From assembly GCA_947492995.1 (NCBI GenBank), contig CANLOU010000004.1:1-64000 (forward strand): a stretch of 64,000 bases of DNA, read 5' to 3'. Made by a program: the position numbers and the translations under genes. The notes under the pieces are model-generated. The model did no database searches. It was not told the origin of the DNA and saw nothing but the letters and a program-made list of their open reading frames with translations. The DNA comes from an uncultured Litoreibacter sp. GTDB lineage: Bacteria; Pseudomonadota; Alphaproteobacteria; Rhodobacterales; Rhodobacteraceae. Shown here in pieces: positions 47,515-56,205 of the stretch (its first letter is position 1; each line of letters starts with the position of its first letter).

Positions 47515-48564
47515 ATGGCTGAAATCAAGCTCAAGAACATCAACAAGCGCTGGGGCAGCTTTGTGGGGGTGAAGGATTTCGACCTGACCATCGCCGACAA
47601 GGAATTTCTGGTGCTGCTTGGCCCCTCGGGCTGCGGCAAGACCACCACCATGCGCATGATCGCAGGGCTTGAGGACCCGACGGAGGGCGAGGTCTGGATC
47701 GGGGACCGCATGGTCAACAATGTGGACCCCAAGGACCGCGACATCTCGATGGTGTTCCAGTCCTACGGGCTGTACCCCAACATGACGGTCTACGAGAATA
47801 TCCGCTTCCCGTTGAAGGTCCGCAAGGTGCCCGAGGCCGAACATCATGACCGCGTCATGAAGGCGTCAGCCATGGTCGAACTGGACGACTTCCTTGACCG
47901 CAAGCCCGCCGCGTTGTCCGGCGGCCAACGCCAGCGCGTGGCGCTGGCCCGCGCCATCGTGCGCAAGGCGCAGGTCTTCCTGATGGACGAGCCGCTGTCC
48001 AATCTTGACGCGAAACTCCGCGTCTCCACCCGCGCGCAGATCAAGAACCTCAGCCACGAATTGCAAGCCACCACCATCTACGTCACCCACGACCAGATCG
48101 AGGCGATGACGCTGGCCGACCGCGTGGTTGTCATGGAAAAGGGCATCGTGCAGCAGGTGGGCACGCCCACCGATATCTACGACAATCCCGCCAATACGTT
48201 CGTGGCCAGCTTCATCGGCAACCCGGCCATGAACCTTATTGATGGGCAGCTGACCTCCGGCACCTTCACCGCCAAAAACATCGAGGTCAAAGGCCTCTCC
48301 GGCCCGGACGGACCGATCACGCTGGGCTTCCGTGCGGAGGACGCATCTGTTGCGCAGGGTGCCGCAGCCAGCCAGATCGCCGCGCCCGTCTATTCGATGG
48401 AGCTGCTGGGCGACGCCACCATGATTACCGTCCGGTCAGGTCAGGCGCTTATGGCGGTCAAGGCCGACAAGGAATTCCGCGCCAAAATCGGCGAGGACTT
48501 CAAGGCCGAGGTGCCGGCCTCGATCTGTCACCTGTTCGACGCCAAAACCGGCGCGCGGCTTTAG
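47515..48564 (+). CDS. Sugar ABC transporter ATP-binding protein (UgpC/MalK-like)
   Basis: This 349-residue ATPase has Walker A GPSGCGKT (~39-46), the signature [14 protein letters not shown], Walker [14 protein letters not shown] and the switch His in [10 protein letters not shown]. The C-terminal ~110 residues are the TOBE/OB domains that dock on the permeases and often carry regulation. It overlaps the stop of the convergent SDR gene by 4 bp. With the three upstream genes it forms a full uptake system. Confidence 0.93.
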   Translation: MAEIKLKNINKRWGSFVGVKDFDLTIADKEFLVLLGPSGCGKTTTMRMIAGLEDPTEGEVWIGDRMVNNVDPKDRDISMVFQSYGLYPNMTVYENIRFPLKVRKVPEAEHHDRVMKASAMVELDDFLDRKPAALSGGQRQRVALARAIVRKAQVFLMDEPLSNLDAKLRVSTRAQIKNLSHELQATTIYVTHDQIEAMTLADRVVVMEKGIVQQVGTPTDIYDNPANTFVASFIGNPAMNLIDGQLTSGTFTAKNIEVKGLSGPDGPITLGFRAEDASVAQGAAASQIAAPVYSMELLGDATMITVRSGQALMAVKADKEFRAKIGEDFKAEVPASICHLFDAKTGARL

Positions 48565-49298
48565 CCGCGCCCGATAAACGGCATGTTGGTGGCCATCACG
48601 GTCATGAACTGCACGTTGGCCGAAAGCGGCAGCCCCGCCATATGCACCACGGCGTCGGCCACATGGGCCACATCCATCACCGGCTCCGGTTTGATCGACA
48701 GGTCGGCCTGCGGTACGCCCGCCACCATCTGCGCGGTCATGTCGGATGCGGCGTTGCCGATGTCGATTTGCCCGCAGGCGATGTTGTAGGGCCGCCCGTC
48801 CAAAGACGTGGTGCGGGTCAGGCCGGTAATCGCGTGTTTCGTGGCCGTATATGGCCCTGATCCCGGGCGCGGCACCGCCGCCGAGATTGACCCGTTGTTG
48901 ATGATCCGCCCGCCCTGCGGGTCTTGTTTGCGCATCAGGTTGAATGCGCCGCGCGCCGCCAGAAACGCGCCGAACAGGTTCACATCCATCACCGTCTTGA
49001 AATCCTCTGGCGGCACGTCGCCAATCGGCTGGGCTTTGACGTTGTTGCCTGCGTTGTTGAACAGCACGTCCAGACGCCCATGCTCCGCCTCGATGGCGGC
49101 AAACAGCGCGTCGACACTGTCGGGGGAGGTGATGTCACAGCTATGGGCCGATCCACCGCCCATCATCGCCACTGTTTCCTCCAATGGCTCCAAGCGGCGG
49201 CCCGTGACCACGACACTATAGCCCGCCTTGGCCAGCGCCACGGCGCATGCCCGCCCGATGCCTGAGCCACCCCCGGTTACAAGTGCAATATCGGCCAT
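48561..49298 (-). CDS. Short-chain dehydrogenase/reductase (SDR)
   Basis: This 245-residue classical SDR has TGGGSGIG (~9-16), the [10 protein letters not shown] motif, catalytic Ser in [12 protein letters not shown] and Tyr/Lys in [10 protein letters not shown]. It resembles polyol or sugar dehydrogenases. Placed convergent to a sugar ABC system, it could act on the imported compound, but the orientation argues against shared control. GGGAGAC precedes the ATG at 49298. Confidence 0.87.
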   Translation of the reverse strand: MADIALVTGGGSGIGRACAVALAKAGYSVVVTGRRLEPLEETVAMMGGGSAHSCDITSPDSVDALFAAIEAEHGRLDVLFNNAGNNVKAQPIGDVPPEDFKTVMDVNLFGAFLAARGAFNLMRKQDPQGGRIINNGSISAAVPRPGSGPYTATKHAITGLTRTTSLDGRPYNIACGQIDIGNAASDMTAQMVAGVPQADLSIKPEPVMDVAHVADAVVHMAGLPLSANVQFMTVMATNMPFIGRG

Positions 49299-49375
49299 GT
49301 CTTTGTCTCCCAAAATCCAAGTTGCGGGCAGTATGACGTCTTGTCGGCAGGGACCGCCATACCTAATCTGCGCCA

Positions 49376-49858
49376 ATGATCTTACGCCTTGCCACAGATG
49401 CCGACGCCGATGCGATCTGGACCTTGCTGCAGCCCGTCTTCCGGTCCGGCGAAACCTATGCGGTTCCGCGCGACATCTCGAAAGCGGATGCGCTCAAAAT
49501 GTGGTGCGATGCGCCTGCGGCCACGTTTGTGGCCGAAGCGGGCGGGCAGGTGCTTGGCACCTATTATATCAAAACCAACGCGGCGGGTGGCGGGGCGCAT
49601 GTGTGCAATTGCGGCTACGTCACGGCCGAGGCCGCGCGGGGCAGGGGCGTCGCGCGCGCCATGTGCGAGGCCTCGCAAATCGAGGCGGCAAAACTTGGCT
49701 ACCGCGCGATGCAATTCAATCTTGTGCTGGCCTCAAATGCGAGCGCAGTGGCGCTTTGGCACAAGCTAGGCTTCAAGACCGTCGGCATGTTGCCCCACGC
49801 CTTCGATCACCCGCGCGACGGGCTGGTTGATGCGCATGTCATGTTCAAACCGCTCTGA
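49376..49858 (+). CDS. GNAT-family N-acetyltransferase
   Basis: This 160-residue protein has the GNAT fold. An N-terminal [21 protein letters not shown] is followed by the acetyl-CoA-binding V(T)[18 protein letters not shown] loop and the [19 protein letters not shown] motif. The substrate is unknown. It is divergent from the SDR gene, with 77 bp between the starts. Confidence 0.9.
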   Translation: MILRLATDADADAIWTLLQPVFRSGETYAVPRDISKADALKMWCDAPAATFVAEAGGQVLGTYYIKTNAAGGGAHVCNCGYVTAEAARGRGVARAMCEASQIEAAKLGYRAMQFNLVLASNASAVALWHKLGFKTVGMLPHAFDHPRDGLVDAHVMFKPL

Positions 49859-49891
49859 AACAGGTCCGGTCCGGAGCCATACGCAATACAT

Positions 49892-49913
49892 ATGAAATAC
49901 ACATGAAATACAC
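49892..49913. repeat. Two tandem copies of the 11-mer ATGAAATACAC
   Basis: The repeat lies between the convergent GNAT gene and a small membrane-protein gene. The unit equals one helical turn. No function is apparent. Confidence 0.7.
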
Positions 49914-49923
49914 ATTTGGGTTT

Positions 49924-50139
49924 TCAGCCCAATAAGATGCCCACCACAACCATCATCAGGCCCAGCGCAGACAGGAACAACGCCCCTAAATTCATCGGCA
50001 CCGTGGCCTCCAGGACGGCCCTGAGGACGTCCTCGTCCAACCCGGCCTTGCGCGCCTTGGCCACCCGCGCAATGCAGACCAGCAAAAGCACCAATCCCAC
50101 AATGGTCACAACGGCCCCAATGGGAATAAGATACGCCAT
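49924..50139 (-). CDS. Small membrane protein, 71 aa
   Basis: Two hydrophobic helices (IPIGAVVTIVGLVLLLVCIARV, then NLGALFLSALGLMMVVVGILL) flank a charged loop, ARKAGLDEDVLRAVLEA. The pattern fits a short two-helix inner-membrane protein. No family name is recognised. It is divergent from gapR with ~110 bp between the starts. Confidence 0.65.
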   Translation of the reverse strand: MAYLIPIGAVVTIVGLVLLLVCIARVAKARKAGLDEDVLRAVLEATVPMNLGALFLSALGLMMVVVGILLG

Positions 50140-50252
50140 AAAATCAAACCTTTAGCTGCGGTCTTGCGGGACCGGTCAATCGACGCTTGAAGCCTGCGTC
50201 CGCTGCGTTGTATCTCATGGGCTCCGACACATTTCAAGGAAGGCGCACTCTG

Positions 50253-50513
50253 ATGTCCGACACCTCCGTAGTAGATAGCACATACCGCGTCACCGCCGAC
50301 GAGCTGCGCCAATTTGTTGAGCGTTTTGAACGGCTTGAGATGGAAAAGAAGGACCTTGCCGACGCCCAGAAAGAGGTCATGGCCGAAGCCAAGGGCCGCG
50401 GCTACGACACCAAAGTTCTTCGCAAGATCATGGCCCTGCGCAAACGCGACCCGCAAGACATTTCCGAAGAAGAAGCCGTGCTTGAGCTCTACAAAGAAGC
50501 CCTTGGAATGTAG
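50253..50513 (+). CDS. gapR: Nucleoid-associated protein GapR (DUF2312)
   Basis: This 86-residue protein has the DUF2312 helix-turn pattern TADELRQFVERFERLEMEKKDLADAQKEVMAEAKGRGYDTKVLRKIMALRKRD. It ends in EEEAVLELYKEAL. GapR binds overtwisted DNA ahead of replication and transcription in Caulobacter. It is conserved across alphaproteobacteria. The start at 50253 is chosen for family length; a longer upstream frame adds an unrelated leader. Confidence 0.94.
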   Translation: MSDTSVVDSTYRVTADELRQFVERFERLEMEKKDLADAQKEVMAEAKGRGYDTKVLRKIMALRKRDPQDISEEEAVLELYKEALGM

Positions 50514-50524
50514 CCCATATCCGG

Positions 50525-50546
50525 CTTCGTTTTGGCAAAAATACTC
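50525..50546 (-). repeat. Dispersed TATTTTTG motif, variant copy
   Basis: On the minus strand it begins GAGTATTTTTGCCAAAACG, sharing TATTTTTGCCAA with the exact copies at 7258 and 38656. It starts 10 bp after the stop of the 291-aa gene. Confidence 0.7.
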
Positions 50547-50555
50547 AAAATCCCG

Positions 50556-51431
50556 TCACGGTGTCAAAAGCGTAACGCCTTCAATTGACGCGATTTTTTC
50601 AACGTCTTCGTCATAGAGCTGCGACATCTGAGTGATGTAGCTTTCCGTCCAGCCGGGCAGATCAATCTCTTCTTCAATGGCGTCATCAAGCGCAAATTTG
50701 TCCAGAAACGCCGAGACAATCCGCCGCCGCTGCAGCTCGTTTTGCGGCGGATGCGCCTGCAGATAGGACTGCATCCGCTGCAGCCCCCCGCGGCTCATCA
50801 GCTCGCCTAGAAAATCGTCTTGGCCGTCCAGAATGGTGAATTGGTCATGCCCCGACAATTCCCGCAGAATTTCGGGCCAGATCAACGGGGTATCCTCGTT
50901 GCACCACACCGTCACCGGCGCGTCGGGGATCGCCTGCCGCAAGCGGGCAATCATGTCTGACCAGCGCAGCGTCATCGGGTCGGAGCCCTCGATAAACTTA
51001 GCAAAATCAGTCTCTTGCGCCCGCTCAAACACGGCGGGAATGAAGGTGGCGGGGTCGCGCAACCCAATGAAAAGCTCGACGTCGCATTGCCCAAACAGCT
51101 TGCGCAGCCGTGGCGCCTTGAACCCGGTGGTGGTGTACAGCTCGTTGTTTTCAACGGTGCGCCCCGGCACGCCCAGAAACGCGTCATGGCTCAACACGAT
51201 CCGCGTGGCCGCATCATCATCCACCATCGCGTCCAGAAGAGTTTGCTGCATCTCGGGCGGGGCCACGTCGTCCTGCAGCACATTCATCGCCTCGCGGATC
51301 ACCGGCCTGTACCGGCTAAAGTCAGGCACCATGATGCCTTGCTCGGCCAATTTGTCGGCGTTTTTGCGCAAACAAGTCAGCAGCCGATCTTCATCCGTAC
51401 AATGGGCACCAAGGTGGAGGGCAATTTGCAT
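50556..51431 (-). CDS. Hypothetical protein, 291 aa, sulfotransferase-like layout
   Basis: No firm family is recognised. The opening MQIALHLGAHCTDEDRLLTCL resembles the HLG-xHKTGTT start of roseobacter sulfotransferase-like proteins, but the P-loop lysine/threonine run is absent, so a PAPS-dependent activity is doubtful. A central FIGLRDPATFIPAVFERAQ resembles the acceptor-side R-D motif of that family. It has no signal peptide. It is divergent from the orphan ABC permease. Confidence 0.5.
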   Translation of the reverse strand: MQIALHLGAHCTDEDRLLTCLRKNADKLAEQGIMVPDFSRYRPVIREAMNVLQDDVAPPEMQQTLLDAMVDDDAATRIVLSHDAFLGVPGRTVENNELYTTTGFKAPRLRKLFGQCDVELFIGLRDPATFIPAVFERAQETDFAKFIEGSDPMTLRWSDMIARLRQAIPDAPVTVWCNEDTPLIWPEILRELSGHDQFTILDGQDDFLGELMSRGGLQRMQSYLQAHPPQNELQRRRIVSAFLDKFALDDAIEEEIDLPGWTESYITQMSQLYDEDVEKIASIEGVTLLTP

Positions 51432-51533
51432 CAGGCCGAATACTCCGTCACACGCGCCAAGTGACGCAATATGTCGCCTTTATATACGGTTATGTGGACA
51501 GGCAAACCGCTTTCCGCTAGTCAAGCGGTCGAT

Positions 51534-53186
51534 ATGACTGACCAAATCACTCAAGTTAAGCGCGCGTCGATCAGGCTGCCGGACCGATGGTCGGTCGGTG
51601 CATTTGTGATCGCGCTGATTGTGGTCGCCCCGATCCTGTCAGTCTTTTGGATTGCCCTGACCCCGTCCGACAACATCTGGCCGCATCTTTTGTCCACCAC
51701 GCTGCCCCGTTATGTCACCAACACTGCCATGTTGATGCTCTGGACGGGGACGCTTGCCGCCGTGGCGGGGACGGTAACCGCCTGGATGGTCACGCTTTAC
51801 CGCTTTCCGCTGTCGCGGGTGTTGGAGTGGGCGTTGTTGTTGCCATTGTCTGTCCCTGCATATGTGGGCGCTTATGCGTTGGTGGATTTTCTTGAATATG
51901 CGGGGCCCCTGCAGACGCTGATGCGGGACCTGTTTGGCTGGCAAAACGCGCAGGATTACCGGTTTCCCGAAATTCGGTCGCGCGGCTTTGCGTCGGTGGT
52001 TCTGGCGGCGGCCTTGTACCCATACGTGTATTTATTGGCCCGCGCGGCCTTTCGCGAAGGCTCGGGCGACGCGCTGGACGTTGCGCGCGCCCTTGGCGCG
52101 GGCCCTGTGGCCCGGTTCATTCGGGTCGGGCTTCCGCTGGCGCGTCCCGCAATCGCGGCCGGTACCGCGATCGTCTTGATGGAAACTGTCTCGGATTTCG
52201 GCACCGTCGAGTTTTTCGCGGTGCAGACCCTCACGACAGGAATTTTTTCCGTCTGGCTGGAGGGATATAACGCGAGCGGTGCGGCACAAATTGCCTCCCT
52301 CGTGCTGGTGCTGGTCCTGATGCTGGTCGGATTTGAGAAAGCGGGCAGGGCTAAGCTGCGCTTCTTCCGGCTGTCGCGGCAAAGCCGGCCGGTGATGAAG
52401 ACACCCCTGACCGGGCCATCGCGCTGGCTGGCGACACTGCTGTGTTCCATTCCATTTTTGGTCGGGTTCGTCCTGCCTGCCGCGGTCATCAGCTCGCATG
52501 CATTTGACGACCTGTCGCTCTGGACCAATCGTGGCCTGCTGGACGCGCTTGGCAACAGCGCCATGGTGGGCGGCCTGGCAGCGTTCATAACAATGATTGC
52601 CGCCCTGTTCATGGTCTACGGGGTCAGAATGGCGTCGCGGCGCATACCTCAACTGCTGTTGCCTGTGACGACACTGGGCTACGCGGCCCCCGGCGCAGTG
52701 ATCGGCATTGGCGTCTTGTTGCCATTGTCTTACCTCGATCATGGGCTTGCCGATGCGATTGAATGGTCAACAGGCTTGGACCCGGGGCTGCTTCTGACCG
52801 GCAGCGCCTTTGCCATTGTCCTCGCCTATGTCGTGCGATTTTTCGCGATAGCGCAAGGCGCGGTGGACAGCGCGATGGGCCGCATATCACCGTCTTTGCC
52901 GCTGGCGGCGCGGTCTTTGGGGCGCGGGGCAGGCGGGGTGCTCAAGGATGTCTATGTCCCCCTCATTCGAGGCTCTGTCGGCACCGGTTTGCTTTTGGTT
53001 TTCGTTGACTGCCTGAAAGAGCTGCCCGCGACGTTGCTTCTGCGGCCCTTCAATTTCAACACGTTAGCGACACGCATCTACGACCAAGCCTCGTTGGAGA
53101 ACATCGCGGAGGCGGCCCCTCCGGCCCTGCTCGTGATGCTGGTCAGTTTGGGCGCGGTCCTGTGGCTGGCCCGCACCAACCGGTGA
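51534..53186 (+). CDS. Fused ABC transporter permease, iron(III)/thiamine type
   Basis: This ~550-residue protein consists of two tandem permease halves. Each half has an EAA loop: ALDVARALGAGPVARFIRVGLPLARPAI in the first, and LAARSLGRGAGGVLKDVYVPLIRGSVG in the second. This matches FbpB/ThiP-type permeases for Fe3+ or thiamine. No binding protein or ATPase is adjacent, so it is an orphan or the partner genes are elsewhere. The start at 51534 is uncertain; an ATG at 51492 is in frame. Confidence 0.85.
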   Translation: MTDQITQVKRASIRLPDRWSVGAFVIALIVVAPILSVFWIALTPSDNIWPHLLSTTLPRYVTNTAMLMLWTGTLAAVAGTVTAWMVTLYRFPLSRVLEWALLLPLSVPAYVGAYALVDFLEYAGPLQTLMRDLFGWQNAQDYRFPEIRSRGFASVVLAAALYPYVYLLARAAFREGSGDALDVARALGAGPVARFIRVGLPLARPAIAAGTAIVLMETVSDFGTVEFFAVQTLTTGIFSVWLEGYNASGAAQIASLVLVLVLMLVGFEKAGRAKLRFFRLSRQSRPVMKTPLTGPSRWLATLLCSIPFLVGFVLPAAVISSHAFDDLSLWTNRGLLDALGNSAMVGGLAAFITMIAALFMVYGVRMASRRIPQLLLPVTTLGYAAPGAVIGIGVLLPLSYLDHGLADAIEWSTGLDPGLLLTGSAFAIVLAYVVRFFAIAQGAVDSAMGRISPSLPLAARSLGRGAGGVLKDVYVPLIRGSVGTGLLLVFVDCLKELPATLLLRPFNFNTLATRIYDQASLENIAEAAPPALLVMLVSLGAVLWLARTNR

Positions 53187-53280
53187 CCGTTATGCTGCTA
53201 TGCTGCGGCAAAATACTTCGCACCCGAGGCCAATTTCTGACTTGCCAGACCGGCCAAATGGACTGTATAGCACCGCCATT

Positions 53281-53356
53281 GCCCCTATAGCTCAGCTGGT
53301 AGAGCAACTGATTTGTAATCAGTAGGTCCGCGGTTCGAGTCCGTGTGGGGGCACCA
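53281..53356 (+). tRNA. tRNA-Thr (UGU anticodon), CCA encoded
   Basis: A complete cloverleaf is present. The acceptor stem is GCCCCTA/TGGGGGC (one G-T pair), the D-arm has GCTCAGCTGGTAGAGC, and the anticodon stem CTGAT/ATCAG encloses TTGTAAT with anticodon TGT. The T-arm contains GGTTCGAGTCC, and discriminator A is followed by a genomic CCA. It decodes ACA/ACG threonine codons. It is the only tRNA in the window and lies beside the type VI cargo block. Confidence 0.97.
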
Positions 53357-53531
53357 TTTCCATCAGCATGCAGACTATGTGCGATAGTGGCTCAGTACCT
53401 GACTTGCCGGTAGGGCGTCGCCGCTGCGCCGACGTGACCATTTAATAGGGTTTTGCCGGACAGCGGACGCAATCCTTTCGGGAGATCGCACCCAGGAGGC
53501 GATGCCATCACGGCAGGGATTGCCAATCAGC

Positions 53532-54782
53532 TTAGCTGTGCACATCCCAGAAGCCTGCCGCGTGGTCCTGATTGTGCTGAGGGCGTTCGCGCGATTTCCA
53601 GTTTGGTAGTGGTTTGGATGGAGCTGCGCTGCCTATGGCAAGCGCCGCCACCCGTCTTTGCCGTTGGAAGCCGTTTTTGAAGGCGGCCTCATACGCCTTT
53701 GGACCTTTGGGCTGGCCCACCACATACCTTGTGCCTTGCTCAAAGCGCGTTGAATTGTCCCGCCACCAGTCTGCGACAGCATCCGCGTTTGGCATTGCCA
53801 GATCGTCGTCGGGGTCTGTGCCCACGCGTGTGTCATTTGGGTCGTCATTGGGTCCGACCTCGTCAACTGCGGCGTCAAGGTCGAGAAAGGCCAGATCGAC
53901 CCCGGTCATCATCGCAAAGCTTTCACCGGCCAGCTGGGCCAATTCAGGATCACGCATCTGATCTATAAGCCACTCAACCATATCGACCTGGCCCACTATG
54001 CCAGCGGCGCGAATTGCAAAAGCATTGGACATGGGGCCAAATGCCTTGAGCTTTGATCCGATGGTGCTTGTTTCACTCGCCAAAGCGGCAAGCTCAAAGG
54101 CCTGAACCTGATACGGCCCTTCGAGACTTGCGATTTCCCAGAGTTGAGAGAGGGCCTTGTCCCGGTCTCCTGATTTTACACAGGCCCAGGCGGCGCGGAA
54201 CGTGCAAGCCGCATCGTCTTGATTGGAAGAGAGGGTCTTATGGTCAGATGTTCCCAATAGCCCCGTAAGTTTCAGCGCCGCCTGCCTGACGATCGGGTCG
54301 TCTTTCAAATGTCGGCGAAGTTGATCGCCGGGGTCCACTCTATGCACTGAACATGCCCCAAGGCCGAGCGCCCTGATCCGTGCATCGCGGTGATCGAGCA
54401 ACGGCTGAACCAAGCCACGCAGGGACCCCGCATCAAGCCAACCTAGCGCGGAGACGGCGGCGCGCGTTGCACGCCCGTCATCATCTGTGGACAGGATGTC
54501 GAACAGCTGCCCCATCCCCGATTTGCTGGCGGCCCCGAACGCGAGAGCGGCCAAAGTAAAGACCTCGCCCGGTTCCGGGAACGCGTCATATGCAGCCCGC
54601 GCGGCGTCCCAGCCTGCTTTGCCACCAACTCTCAACCCGTCCAAATTGGCCTCAAGTCTTTCATCGAGGCGGGACAGGAACTTCCGGTTGAAATGAGGCG
54701 CGTCGACGGCGCGGTCGCGTTGAATCCAAAGGATCGCCGCGTCCTCGGCATGCATATCCAATATGATCGGGATTGAGCCCAT
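53532..54782 (-). CDS. TIGR02270-family protein (type VI secretion-associated)
   Basis: This 416-residue helical repeat protein is recognised as the TIGR02270 type from its order HAEDAAILWIQRDRAVDAPHF, GCSVHRVDPG-type HEAT-like helices (DARIRALGLGACSVHRV) and the C-terminal WWRDNSTRFEQGTRYVVGQP with PLPNW-like end. The family occurs with PAAR/VgrG effector clusters. The start shares bases with the DUF6484 stop (TGATG). It is the last gene of the cargo module. The function is unknown; an effector chaperone or adaptor is inferred. Confidence 0.78.
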   Translation of the reverse strand: MGSIPIILDMHAEDAAILWIQRDRAVDAPHFNRKFLSRLDERLEANLDGLRVGGKAGWDAARAAYDAFPEPGEVFTLAALAFGAASKSGMGQLFDILSTDDDGRATRAAVSALGWLDAGSLRGLVQPLLDHRDARIRALGLGACSVHRVDPGDQLRRHLKDDPIVRQAALKLTGLLGTSDHKTLSSNQDDAACTFRAAWACVKSGDRDKALSQLWEIASLEGPYQVQAFELAALASETSTIGSKLKAFGPMSNAFAIRAAGIVGQVDMVEWLIDQMRDPELAQLAGESFAMMTGVDLAFLDLDAAVDEVGPNDDPNDTRVGTDPDDDLAMPNADAVADWWRDNSTRFEQGTRYVVGQPKGPKAYEAAFKNGFQRQRRVAALAIGSAAPSKPLPNWKSRERPQHNQDHAAGFWDVHS

Positions 54783-55219
54783 CAGTTCAAATGCACCGAC
54801 CCGCCCTTGATGCGGTTCGCGCCCGAGGAGCGGCTGGAAATATAGGTGCCACGCAGGATGATCTTGCCCTCCTTGGTGAGGGTAATGGAGGCCTTTCCGC
54901 AACGTAGGGTGAGTTCTCTTTGATCGGTTGAGTGGATGTCAACTGTCGTGGAGGTATCTGTGCTTTGGTCAGTTTGCCCATCTTCAGATTCCCCCAATAT
55001 CTTTCCTAATATTATCGGTCTGCGCCTGTCTCCGCTCTCAAAAGAGAGTGCAACTTGTGCACCGATATCAACTGTTGAGAAATGTTGTGTAGAAAGTGCC
55101 GGAACCGAAGTGTTTGACAAGTTTCCTGGAAATACAACGAAAGGAGAGCCTCCGTCGACTTTCATCAGCACTCCAATGACGATACCATCAATTTTTGATG
55201 TTGTTAGTTTATATGCCAT
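54782..55219 (-). CDS. DUF6484 / VgrG-needle-like protein
   Basis: This 145-residue protein starts IDGIVIGVLMKVDGGSPFVVFPGN. It has a gp5/VgrG-like beta-helix segment: LRCGKASITLTKEGKIILRGTYISSRSSG, then NRIKGGSVHLN. This resembles the C-terminal needle tip of VgrG, so it may help dock the effector or form part of the spike. It is separated from the propeller gene by 50 bp and coupled to the TIGR02270 gene. Confidence 0.78.
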   Translation of the reverse strand: MAYKLTTSKIDGIVIGVLMKVDGGSPFVVFPGNLSNTSVPALSTQHFSTVDIGAQVALSFESGDRRRPIILGKILGESEDGQTDQSTDTSTTVDIHSTDQRELTLRCGKASITLTKEGKIILRGTYISSRSSGANRIKGGSVHLN

Positions 55220-55269
55220 TCATAAATTCCTGTCTCAATTAAAAATAATGTATTATTGAAGCGTTCTAT

Positions 55270-56205
55270 TTATCGCGGAGAGTTATAATGAGTTATCCAA
55301 GATTTTGAATGGATTTGACCAATCGTAGTGCCTGAGAATGCCCAGATTGAATCTTTCGCGCGGCTCATAAAGGCAAATTCTAGTTGTAACTTATTGTCAT
55401 ATCCAATCTCATGGAATTCGACTCCGTCGAATACATCTATACCGGCAATGTGTGACAAATAGATGTGCTCATTCAATTGATTGACAGCATAATAGTCGCG
55501 GGGCAGGTCGTCGTTTCTAAAGTGATGCCAAATCGTATCACGTCCTATAAACAAATTTCCTCCCGAACCCACGATGGCCAAATCGTTGTTTTCAAGAAGC
55601 GTGACGCCGGTCAATTTCAAATTTGTTGGCAATTGAAGGTCAATCCACTTTTGACCATCAAATTTTGCAGCATATCCATGTTGAGTAACTGCTACGAAAT
55701 TAGTAATGGACTTCCCGGCTATTTCTTTTATTGTAACTGGCTCATCATAAATCTCTAAGAATGTTAGAGGTTCAATTTTCTTTTCATCAACTCTATAAAC
55801 TTGGCCAAATGAGCCAACGCAAATAGCAACATTCCCAATCACTCTTATTCGTCTCATGGGGCCTATTAGAGCTGCGCCATCATTAGTGTATAGTCTTCTG
55901 CTAGACTTTAACTCTTCAGTGCTAGAGATTTCGGCCCACCTAAACTTTACTACAGTGCCGTGCTCCCCCAACACAAAAGCATCGCCATTTTCATCATGAT
56001 CGATTGATACGAAATATTCCTCTTTGGCTCTAAAACTGAGCCGGTCTTGTCCTGAAAGCAAGACAAGCTCACTGATGGGATCATCGTACTCTAGATCACC
56101 AACCGTACATGCCAACATTATCGTGTTGCGCGATGAGATGGTTCCTTCTTGAATGAATCCACCCTTGCTAAGTAGGTGTGCGCTGAAGTTTGGAAGATTT
56201 GTCAT
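55270..56205 (-). CDS. Putative beta-propeller immunity protein
   Basis: This 311-residue protein has about six ~40-residue repeats with a similar core, for example DAFVLGEHGTVVKFRW, VAICVGSFGQVYRVD, FVAVTQHGYAAKFDGQKWIDL, LAIVGSGGNLFIGRDTIWHHF, IYLSHIAGIDVFDGVEFHEI and IWAFSGTTIGQIHSKSW. The pattern is that of a beta-propeller. It is AT-richer than its neighbours. Its ATG overlaps the nuclease-effector stop by 4 bp, the position of a cognate immunity gene. No known immunity family is recognised, so the role is inference. Confidence 0.6.
   Translation of the reverse strand: MTNLPNFSAHLLSKGGFIQEGTISSRNTIMLACTVGDLEYDDPISELVLLSGQDRLSFRAKEEYFVSIDHDENGDAFVLGEHGTVVKFRWAEISSTEELKSSRRLYTNDGAALIGPMRRIRVIGNVAICVGSFGQVYRVDEKKIEPLTFLEIYDEPVTIKEIAGKSITNFVAVTQHGYAAKFDGQKWIDLQLPTNLKLTGVTLLENNDLAIVGSGGNLFIGRDTIWHHFRNDDLPRDYYAVNQLNEHIYLSHIAGIDVFDGVEFHEIGYDNKLQLEFAFMSRAKDSIWAFSGTTIGQIHSKSWITHYNSPR

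Noticed and set aside
53205-53222. Sequence resembling the TATTTTTGCC motif on the minus strand
   Set aside because: Only about ten bases match, with a shortened T-run, so it was not counted as a copy.
53281-53356. tRNA-Thr as an integration site for the type VI cargo block
   Set aside because: I looked for a copy of the tRNA 3' end and for an integrase near 53357-59600 and saw neither, so insertion at the tRNA is not supported.
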